NCBI GenBank assembly: GCA_002333125.1
Contig: DDBM01000199.1
Location: forward strand, 3,207-8,683
DNA length: 5,477 bases
Source of the DNA: Moraxellaceae bacterium UBA2032
Lineage (GTDB): Bacteria; Pseudomonadota; Gammaproteobacteria; Pseudomonadales; Moraxellaceae
Direction of reading: 5' to 3'
Shown: piece after piece, positions 1 to 4,306 of the stretch
Layout: every line of letters begins with the position of its first letter
Numbering within the stretch: position 1 is the stretch's first letter
Position numbers and translations under genes: made by a program
Notes under the pieces: generated by a model
The model's input: the letters and a program-made list of their open reading frames with translations, nothing else
Databases searched by the model: none
What the model was told of the DNA's origin: nothing

Positions 1-562
1 TGATATCAGAAGCAACAGGTTGTGCGCCAATTTTTTGCACCATTTTCGCTTGTGACTTGTCGTAATCTAATACGGCAATTTTTTTACCAGAAACTTTAGA
101 CAAGTTGTTGATAGCACGATCATTAACTAATAAATAACCTGCACCTAAAGGCATTACACCCACAACTTCGTAAGCACCACTCACCATATAAGGTGCCATT
201 TTAGTGTTACTCAATAAAGTCAACACATCACGCATTTGAGCATAAGTAGTAATTGCACCTATCGAGTCAATACTACCTGTAAAGGTATTAAATTGACGAC
301 CGCGCAAACCCGTTAAGCTCACTGCATCACATTGACCTGCTTTAAAGTCTTCAGCAGCAATACGCTCATCGGTGTAAGGCTTTAAGTCGACATCTGCACC
401 CCATTTAGCAGCCGCTAAGGAGTAGTCTTTCATCATGGCGTAAACGTCACCGCCTGTGCCTAATAAATCGAACACGCAGAGTGTTTGTTTAGCATGAGCT
501 GCTGAGCTGAATGCTACGCTTGCTGTGACAATAGCCGCAGCCAAAATGTTGGTTTTTTTCAT
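1..562 (-). CDS. AdeT1/2-type (DUF6091-like) periplasmic solute-binding protein, N-terminal part
   Basis: The gene starts at ATG 562-560 and runs off the left edge, so 187 codons are visible and the C-terminus is missing. An AAGGG ribosome site (569-573) lies 6 nt before the ATG. Residues 1-24 form a typical Sec signal peptide: MKK, a hydrophobic Ala/Ile/Val core, then AHA with cleavage expected before K25. The mature protein begins KQTLCVFDLLGTGGDVY and later shows FKAGQCDAV and TGLRGRQFNTFTGSIDSIG, followed by a KKIAVLDYDKSQAKMVQ stretch. I recognise this as the family annotated in Acinetobacter as AdeT1/AdeT2 (DUF6091), a TRAP-like substrate-binding fold. The 'RND efflux' label attached to that family is not supported here: the chain looks like a soluble exported protein, not a pump. 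C29 and C78 are the only cysteines in the visible part and could form a disulfide. The ligand is unknown. No transporter gene is visible beside it. Confidence 0.8.
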   Translation of the reverse strand, partial: MKKTNILAAAIVTASVAFSSAAHAKQTLCVFDLLGTGGDVYAMMKDYSLAAAKWGADVDLKPYTDERIAAEDFKAGQCDAVSLTGLRGRQFNTFTGSIDSIGAITTYAQMRDVLTLLSNTKMAPYMVSGAYEVVGVMPLGAGYLLVNDRAINNLSKVSGKKIAVLDYDKSQAKMVQKIGAQPVASDI

Positions 563-602
563 GGTATACCCTTAGTCGCTGGTTTTTTGAACATATCGAG
601 TC

Positions 603-620
603 ACACTTTATCTAAAGTGT
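603..620. promoter_or_regulatory. 18-bp palindrome in the leader of the solute-binding gene
   Basis: ACACTTTA (603-610) and TAAAGTGT (613-620) are perfect reverse complements separated by 2 nt. The centre is about 50 nt upstream of the ATG at 562. The near-continuous dyad with a minimal spacer looks more like a dimeric-repressor operator than an RNA hairpin, because a 2-nt loop folds poorly. A T-rich run follows it only in the plus direction, where there is no gene to terminate. The regulator is unknown. Confidence 0.4.
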
Positions 621-684
621 TTTTCTTCTTTAAGTTTGTAATACAACTAAAGATTCGGACTCTATTATTAAACAAAAGATTGTG

Positions 685-697
685 ACAGATAATCTGT
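685..697. promoter_or_regulatory. 13-bp palindrome ACAGAT-A-ATCTGT
   Basis: A perfect 6-1-6 dyad, with one further matching pair at 683/699 on the immediate flank if a mismatch is skipped. It lies about 125-135 nt upstream of the solute-binding gene start, in the zone where its promoter is expected. It could be a second operator. A dyad this short in AT-rich DNA can arise by chance, so it is a weak call. Confidence 0.25.
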
Positions 698-820
698 TAG
701 TAAGGATTTTACTGTTTTATACAATCTTATGTCTGTTTGTTTTGTATATAGATTACATATTTATAAGGCGATGATGTAGCTATTCTACGTTTTTAACAAG
801 TATTTTGTAAGTTTTTACAC

Positions 821-846
821 AAAAAAAGGGTGGCAGTGTGCCACCC
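821..846 (-). terminator. Intrinsic terminator behind the phasin-like gene
   Basis: Read on the minus strand, GGGTGGCA (846-839) pairs perfectly with TGCCACCC (835-828) across a 3-nt loop. This 8-bp GC-rich stem is followed by seven U residues (827-821). It sits about 80 nt past the phasin stop codon at 925 and insulates the solute-binding gene from it, which implies that the latter has its own promoter. Confidence 0.88.
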
Positions 847-874
847 CAAAAGAGGGTTCTTTACAAACCACCTA

Positions 875-900
875 AAGCTAACACCTTCTTGTGTAGGCTT
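875..900 (-). other. Imperfect hairpin in the phasin 3' untranslated region
   Basis: On the minus strand AAGCCTACAC and GTGTTAGCTT can pair over 10 positions with two adjacent mismatches around a 6-nt loop. It lies between the phasin stop and the intrinsic terminator. It may be an extra mRNA 3'-end stabilising stem. There is no T-run, so it is not a terminator by itself. Confidence 0.3.
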
Positions 901-924
901 AAGAATTCTCTTTTAAAAAAGCAA

Positions 925-1272
925 TTAAGCCGCTTTACGCTTTTCACCAGCAGCAACTAAGTCGCCAAACAGCTTCTCAGCATCTACTTTTAACTTGTCA
1001 GCTTCAACTTTGAAAGTTTCAACTAAACCTACAGCAACTAACACAACTTTTTTGTCGTTAGCAGCTTGTTCGCCACGAGCAGCTTGACCAGCAGCAACTA
1101 ATTTATCTAATTGCTTTTGGCTTTCTTGTTCAACTTTAGCAACAACGGCTTCTACTTTAGATACCACACCCAAACTAGCCAAAGTCACTTGATTGCCCAA
1201 TTCTTTAACACGTTCAGCTAATGTTGCTTCTACTTGAGTTTCTGCAACTGCAACGTCTTTTAACTCGCCCAT
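925..1272 (-). CDS. Phasin-like small amphipathic protein
   Basis: 115 residues from ATG 1272-1270. I chose this ATG over the in-frame TTG at 1284 because GGAG (1282-1279) sits 6 nt before the ATG; the TTG overlaps that ribosome site. The protein is rich in Ala, Val, Lys, Glu and Leu and has no Cys, Trp, Tyr, His, Pro or Ile. Its only aromatic residues are F87 and F102. It should be almost entirely helical or coiled-coil, with no signal peptide or membrane segment. Residues 31-64 align without gaps to 78-111, both ending in LVAAG. The pattern of a Gly-containing hydrophobic patch followed by a charged helix and LVxxGE resembles phasins (PhaF/PhaI type, PF05597-like), which coat polyhydroxyalkanoate granules. 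No PHA synthase or depolymerase is visible, so the function rests on composition and motif only. Another helical scaffold or stress protein is possible. It appears monocistronic, with its own promoter and terminator. Confidence 0.7.
   Translation of the reverse strand: MGELKDVAVAETQVEATLAERVKELGNQVTLASLGVVSKVEAVVAKVEQESQKQLDKLVAAGQAARGEQAANDKKVVLVAVGLVETFKVEADKLKVDAEKLFGDLVAAGEKRKAA
940..1182 (-). repeat. Internal duplication within the phasin-like gene, offset 141 bp
   Basis: Protein residues 31-64 (DNA 1182-1081) and 78-111 (DNA 1041-940) align without gaps at an offset of 47 residues with 10 identities, including L, G, V, two K and the closing LVAAG block. At DNA level the 15-mer ACCAGCAGCAACTAA occurs at 946-960 and 1087-1101, exactly 141 bp apart, and its core CAGCAACTAA recurs at 1032-1041. 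This supports a two-unit architecture, either an old tandem duplication or repeated selection for the same helix pattern. Confidence 0.55.
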
Positions 1273-1318
1273 GACTATCTCCAAAAAAATTTAATGCCCT
1301 GAATTCAGAATTTATATA

Positions 1319-1331
1319 ATCATCAGATGAT
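1319..1331. promoter_or_regulatory. Palindrome ATCATC-A-GATGAT in the phasin leader
   Basis: A perfect 6-1-6 dyad centred on 1325, about 53 nt upstream of the phasin ATG and flanked by TATAT on both sides, so that a one-base bulge extends the symmetry. It lies downstream of the predicted -10 and would be transcribed. A roadblock operator or a small leader hairpin are both possible. The regulator is unknown. Confidence 0.3.
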
Positions 1332-1398
1332 ATAAAAACAGATATAAATCCTGACTTTGCTACTTGGTATCGGTGATACTGGGCAGCTCTTGGGGGCG

Positions 1399-1427
1399 AT
1401 TATAAAGAGAGTATCTTGGCAAAAAAC
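1399..1427 (-). promoter_or_regulatory. Predicted promoter of the phasin-like gene
   Basis: A perfect TATAAT -10 lies at 1404-1399 on the minus strand. With a 17-bp spacer the -35 position (1427-1422) reads GTTTTT, a poor match. The -10 is followed directly by a GC-rich discriminator, CGCCCCCA (1398-1391 region). That arrangement is typical of promoters sensitive to ppGpp and initiating-nucleotide levels. Start of transcription is expected near 1392, giving a leader of about 120 nt. The weak -35 overlaps one of a pair of repeats, which hints at an activator. Confidence 0.5.
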
Positions 1428-1487
1428 ATAAAAACTGTTCTACAAAAGGACAAGGTTGATAATATTTACCCAAAAAATATAAAAACT
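1420..1487. repeat. Pair of 17-nt direct repeats upstream of the phasin promoter
   Basis: CAAAAAACATAAAAACT (1420-1436) and CAAAAAATATAAAAACT (1471-1487) match at 16 of 17 positions and start 51 bp apart, close to five helical turns. On the minus strand they read AGTTTTTATRTTTTTTG. The proximal copy covers the -35 position of the phasin promoter and the distal copy lies about 50 bp further upstream. They could bind a regulator or a bending protein, or act as AT-rich UP-like elements. A chance origin from A-tracts is possible but does not easily explain the shared interruptions and ends. Confidence 0.45.
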
Positions 1488-1515
1488 CTATAAACGGCCA
1501 ATGATTAAGCCATCT

Positions 1516-2631
1516 TTAATGATTTAGCAATGCCATTTTATTAGGTAAACAGGCAGCAACTTGGGCAATGCGCGTTTGTAGTGCTTGATATGTGGAGGCG
1601 GTGACGGTGATATGACCTAGCTTACGCCCCGCTCTTTCGGTTTTACCGTAAAGATGCAAATGCGTTTCGGGGATGGCTAAAATGGCGGCGGTGTTGGGAT
1701 GTTGGCCAATAATATTAATCATGGCACTAGGGCGTAGTTCATCGGTTACACCCAAAGGCAAACCTGCCACAGCACGCATGTGGTTTTCAAATTGCGAACA
1801 GACCGCCCCCTCAATACTCCAATGACCTGAGTTATGGACACGCGGTGCTGTTTCGTTGGCATATAAACCACTTAATGTTTGAAATAGCTCTAAGGTTAAT
1901 ACCCCAACATGATTTAATTCATGCAAAATTTGGGTGATGTACTGCTCGGCTTGGGCTTGAATTTGTGGGCTTACTTGCGGAGCAGGCACGATTGAATGCG
2001 ACAAAATACCTTGATAGTGGGTATTCCATGCTAAAGGATAACACTGTGTTTCGCCTGTTTGACTACGCACTGCAATAATGGATAACTCTCGCTCAAAGCT
2101 AATAAATGCTTCTGCAATAAGTGGTGCGCCTGCTTGTAACTCTGACCATGCTTGGGCAACTTGTGTGGCATCACGAATCACGAACTGACCTTTGCCATCG
2201 TAACCACCCATTGTTGTTTTAATCACTAATGGCAAGCCAAGTACAGCAACTGCTTGGGTTAAATCGGCTTGATTATGCACTTCATGGTAAGCAGCGGCAG
2301 GAATGTTTAAGCATTGAAATAGCTTTTTTTCGTTGATGCGATTTTGAGACACTGCTAATGATTTTACACTAGGATAAACAGGTTTTTTGGCGGCGATATA
2401 TTCGACCCATGCCACAGGAATATTTTCAAATTCGTAGGTAAACACATCGGCACTGGCAATAAAGGCATCTAAACTGGCTTGGCTTGCGTCTTTATCACCA
2501 TAAAGTTGGCCTAAAGGCGCAGAAGGACAGTCTTGTGCCGCTTCATAAAAACTAAAACGCAAGTTAAACGGATAACCTGCCAATGCCATCATACGGCCTA
2601 ATTGGCCGCCACCAAAAATACCGATTTTCAT
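1516..2631 (-). CDS. purK: N5-carboxyaminoimidazole ribonucleotide synthase
   Basis: 371 residues, normal for the family. The cytoplasmic ATP-grasp enzyme makes N5-CAIR from AIR, bicarbonate and ATP in de novo purine synthesis. Visible marks: the N-terminal loop GGGQLGRMM (7-15), TYEFENIP (65-72), the ATP-grasp lid [12 protein letters not shown] (138-149), [11 protein letters not shown] (179-189), and the metal/ATP-binding [13 protein letters not shown] (259-271), followed by a C-terminal PurK domain. ATG 2631 overlaps the TGA of purE (ATGA at 2631-2628), so translation is very likely coupled. Residue 140 is Thr in the [12 protein letters not shown] motif where the E. coli enzyme, as I recall it, has Arg. 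No strong terminator follows the stop: the 110 bp to the phasin promoter contain only weak dyads, so read-through toward the phasin-like gene is possible. Confidence 0.97.
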   Translation of the reverse strand: MKIGIFGGGQLGRMMALAGYPFNLRFSFYEAAQDCPSAPLGQLYGDKDASQASLDAFIASADVFTYEFENIPVAWVEYIAAKKPVYPSVKSLAVSQNRINEKKLFQCLNIPAAAYHEVHNQADLTQAVAVLGLPLVIKTTMGGYDGKGQFVIRDATQVAQAWSELQAGAPLIAEAFISFERELSIIAVRSQTGETQCYPLAWNTHYQGILSHSIVPAPQVSPQIQAQAEQYITQILHELNHVGVLTLELFQTLSGLYANETAPRVHNSGHWSIEGAVCSQFENHMRAVAGLPLGVTDELRPSAMINIIGQHPNTAAILAIPETHLHLYGKTERAGRKLGHITVTASTYQALQTRIAQVAACLPNKMALLNH

Positions 2632-3137
2632 GCTACAACCCCAGGAATAGGATTTGCTAATACTTTGTCGGTTTGTTGCTGTCTAAAATCGTCTATTGCT
2701 TGTAAAAACTGTGGATACTGCGCGGCCAAAATTTGCGTTGCTAAGATTCCAGCATTGGTTGCACCTGCTTTACCAATCGCTAAAGTGGCAACTGGCACAC
2801 CTGCGGGCATTTGCACAATGGACAATAAAGAGTCTAAGCCATTGAGTGCTTGAGACTGAACGGGTACACCCAAGACAGGCAACGAGGTTTTAGAGGCACA
2901 CATACCCGGTAAGTGTGCGGCACCGCCTGCACCTGCAATAATCACTTGAATGCCACGACTACGCGCTGCATCAGCATAGGCAAACAGTTTATCGGGTGTA
3001 CGATGTGCAGAAATAACTTCGGCTTCAAATGGCACACCTAATGCCGTTAACACATCAGCGGCGTGTTGCATGGTTGCCCAATCAGATTGTGAACCCATAA
3101 TAATACCGACTAAGGGTGTTGCCGCAGATGCTGTCAT
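2628..3137 (-). CDS. purE: N5-carboxyaminoimidazole ribonucleotide mutase, class I
   Basis: 169 residues from ATG 3137-3135. An in-frame TTG lies two codons upstream (3143), but the ATG start gives the expected length and places the catalytic histidine at H45, as in E. coli PurE. The enzyme moves the carboxylate of N5-CAIR to C4, forming CAIR for purine synthesis, and is normally an octamer. Visible motifs: GSQSDW (15-20) in the phosphate/substrate site, SAHRTPD (43-49), [12 protein letters not shown] (68-79), and the [35 protein letters not shown] block near the C-terminus (given here by its start NGLDS and end AGILA). The presence of PurK directly downstream fits class I PurE. The ribosome site is weak: only GAG about 10 nt before the ATG. 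Confidence 0.97.
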   Translation of the reverse strand: MTASAATPLVGIIMGSQSDWATMQHAADVLTALGVPFEAEVISAHRTPDKLFAYADAARSRGIQVIIAGAGGAAHLPGMCASKTSLPVLGVPVQSQALNGLDSLLSIVQMPAGVPVATLAIGKAGATNAGILATQILAAQYPQFLQAIDDFRQQQTDKVLANPIPGVVA

Positions 3138-3217
3138 GACCAAGTTTCTCGTGGAATGAGTTCATGTGTACTAAAAAGAATCAACACAAAAACCCTAATA
3201 GATTAGAAAAGCCGACT

Positions 3218-3246
3218 ATTTTGGCTGAATAATGCAGCAAGGCCAA
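3218..3246 (-). promoter_or_regulatory. Possible purEK promoter
   Basis: On the minus strand TTGGCC (3246-3241) and CAAAAT (3223-3218) are separated by 17 bp and each match 4 of 6 consensus bases. They lie about 75-105 nt before the purE ATG. The two boxes coincide with the arms of an inverted repeat, TTGGC at 3221-3225 and GCCAA at 3242-3246 (plus strand), with an inner GCTG/CAGC dyad. The symmetry could serve as an operator or as a weak stem after the upstream gene. The match is moderate, so this is tentative. Confidence 0.3.
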
Positions 3247-3290
3247 GTGTTTGCTTAATTTTTTTGCACTTTATTGTTGTTTTTGGCTTA

Positions 3291-3632
3291 TTAAGCTCTA
3301 AACATAAAATAAACCGCGCCTAATAAGCATAATCCTGCATAAACATAGTCTATTTTAAAAGGCTCTTTAAGATATAACAGCGCAAAAGGCACAAACACAC
3401 TTAAGGTAATCACTTCTTGAATAATTTTAAGTTGTGCAACACTTAACACCGTATGGCCAATACGATTGGCAGGCACCATCAACATATATTCAAAAAAGGC
3501 AATACACCAACTCAGTAAGGCAGCAATCAGCCATGATTTATCTTGTAGATTTTTAAGGTGACCATACCATGCAAAGGTCATAAATATATTAGAGCAAATC
3601 AATAACAAAATGGTTTGAATCACAACAGGCAT
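3291..3632 (-). CDS. DUF486/DMT-type small membrane protein
   Basis: 113 residues from ATG 3632-3630. The in-frame TTG at 3641 adds only MLF and has no better ribosome site, so I prefer the ATG. Four membrane helices are evident at about 3-23, 34-53, 69-88 and 95-112. NIFMTFAWYGHLK (15-27), PANRIGH (54-60), AQLKIIQEVITL (66-77) and the closing LCLLGAVYFMFRA agree with the DUF486 family, usually named 'DMT family protein'. This is a half-size relative of drug/metabolite transporters that probably works as an oligomer in the inner membrane. The substrate is unknown. It lies 153 bp upstream of purE in the same direction without an obvious T-tailed terminator between them, but nothing ties its role to purines. 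Its stop codon lies inside an 11-bp palindrome GCTTATTAAGC (3286-3296). Confidence 0.85.
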   Translation of the reverse strand: MPVVIQTILLLICSNIFMTFAWYGHLKNLQDKSWLIAALLSWCIAFFEYMLMVPANRIGHTVLSVAQLKIIQEVITLSVFVPFALLYLKEPFKIDYVYAGLCLLGAVYFMFRA

Positions 3633-3666
3633 AAATAACAACTCAAAAACTAAAAACAGTCACGAA

Positions 3667-3674
3667 TTTATACT
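3667..3674. promoter_or_regulatory. Back-to-back -10 elements in a divergent gap
   Basis: TATACT on the plus strand (3669-3674) matches the -10 consensus at 5 of 6 positions and points toward the membrane protein and mpl. TATAAA on the minus strand (3672-3667) points toward the DUF486 gene. They share the central TATA. Neither has a clear -35 at 16-18 bp. Expected leaders are about 50 nt toward the plus gene and about 25-30 nt toward the minus gene. The 101-bp gap must hold both promoters, which supports the site although the sequence match alone is modest. Confidence 0.35.
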
Positions 3675-3690
3675 GCATTGGGGCGTGGTC

Positions 3691-3709
3691 TTTGCGACAA
3701 TAGCGCAAA
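3691..3709. promoter_or_regulatory. Inverted repeat TTTGCG-7-CGCAAA
   Basis: Two perfect 6-bp arms (3691-3696 and 3704-3709) flank ACAATAG. The site lies about 25-43 bp before the plus-strand ATG at 3734, between it and the shared -10 region. It could be an operator for one or both divergent genes or a leader hairpin for the plus transcript. It resembles no operator I can name. Confidence 0.35.
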
Positions 3710-3733
3710 TTTACGTTGATATGATATTTGATT

Positions 3734-4297
3734 ATGAAAGCCCTCGTTTTATTGTTTTGGCAGATGTTGCGTTTTAAACGTAATCCCGAAGATGCACCCT
3801 ATTCCGCCCCTTTACTGTTAGTAATTATTGCTATCAATTTTGTGCTTGCGGCAACAGCACAAGCGGTTGGCCGTCCCTCACAATTAAATATTGCTATTTT
3901 TAGTCCTATTATTGCGATTGGAGTAGAGCTACTTTTTGTCTATCTATTACTTCAGCTTAAAAACTTAAATGCACGATTTATACAAACCGAAATTAGTGTT
4001 TTAGCTTGCGACACCTTATTGACTTTAGCTGCCCTCCCTTTGCTTATTATTAGTATTAACTTACCTGACAAATCGCCATTGCTAGGATTTTTAGGCTTAT
4101 TTGAATTATGCCTAGTTATTTGGGGCATTATGGTACGTGGCTTTATTTATCATAAAGCCTTAAACATTAGTCCATTTTTAGCTAACACTTTAGCTTTTTT
4201 ACTGTTGATGGTTAGCCTGTCTATTACCGTTAAAGTATTTCCCGAACTTTTAGCCGAAGCGACTGCCGCTGCCGCTCAAACTACACCGTCTCGTTAA
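3734..4297 (+). CDS. Uncharacterised five-helix inner-membrane protein upstream of mpl
   Basis: 187 residues from ATG 3734. An in-frame TTG sits two codons earlier (3728). Neither start has a good Shine-Dalgarno sequence; the ATG is the simpler choice. Residues 1-25 are a short segment with FKRNPEDAPYS. Five hydrophobic helices follow at about 26-45, 53-75, 88-110, 116-138 and 147-168. The tail is Ala/Thr-rich (ATAAAAAQTTPSR) and has no recognisable domain. NARFIQTE (79-86) and the overall helix pattern faintly recall YIP1-like membrane proteins, but I cannot assign a family. The stop codon is 9 nt from mpl and overlaps the mpl ribosome site, so the two are almost certainly co-transcribed. 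A link to cell-wall recycling is a guess from position only. Codon use resembles its neighbours. Confidence 0.82.
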   Translation: MKALVLLFWQMLRFKRNPEDAPYSAPLLLVIIAINFVLAATAQAVGRPSQLNIAIFSPIIAIGVELLFVYLLLQLKNLNARFIQTEISVLACDTLLTLAALPLLIISINLPDKSPLLGFLGLFELCLVIWGIMVRGFIYHKALNISPFLANTLAFLLLMVSLSITVKVFPELLAEATAAAAQTTPSR

Positions 4298-4300
4298 GGA
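4296..4300 (+). promoter_or_regulatory. mpl ribosome site overlapping the upstream stop
   Basis: AAGGA begins in the last two bases of the TAA stop (4295-4297) of the membrane protein gene and lies 6 nt before the mpl ATG at 4307. A ribosome ending on the first gene would stand on this site, which suggests translational coupling. Confidence 0.75.
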
Positions 4301-4306
4301 TATTTT

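Larger units (their letters stand above)
563..820. other. AT-rich upstream region of the solute-binding gene
   Basis: This 258-bp stretch has no credible coding frame on either strand. It lies between the phasin terminator and the start of the solute-binding gene, so it should hold that gene's promoter on the minus strand. It is strongly AT-rich with many A and T tracts, and several weak -10-like hexamers are present (for example TTTAAT/AATAAT around 664-672). None has a convincing -35 partner, so I do not name a promoter. The two palindromes within it are listed separately. An untranslated leader of 100 nt or more is possible. Confidence 0.45.

Noticed and set aside
603..634. Possible plus-strand intrinsic terminator (palindrome followed by a T-rich run)
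   Set aside because: The stem is AT-rich with a 2-nt loop and no plus-strand gene lies upstream. An operator reading is more plausible.
1488..1515. Terminator for purEK
   Set aside because: Only direct AATCATT repeats and a bulged TTAA dyad are present after the purK stop. No GC stem with a T-tail could be found.
2602..2853. Open frame on the plus strand opposite purE and the start of purK
   Set aside because: It is fully antisense to strongly conserved purine genes, is Cys/Ala-rich with no family resemblance, and has no ribosome site. It is a shadow of purE.
3237..3256. PurR-box-like stretch (AAGCAAACACTTGG on the minus strand) upstream of purE
   Set aside because: Only the GCAAAC half matches the enterobacterial PurR consensus. 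The second half-site is poor and the suggested lineage is not known to me to use PurR.
3245..3270. AAGT/ACTT hairpin with a T-rich loop between the DUF486 gene and purE
   Set aside because: The arms are 4-5 bp with gaps and a long loop. It is not convincing as a terminator or riboswitch.
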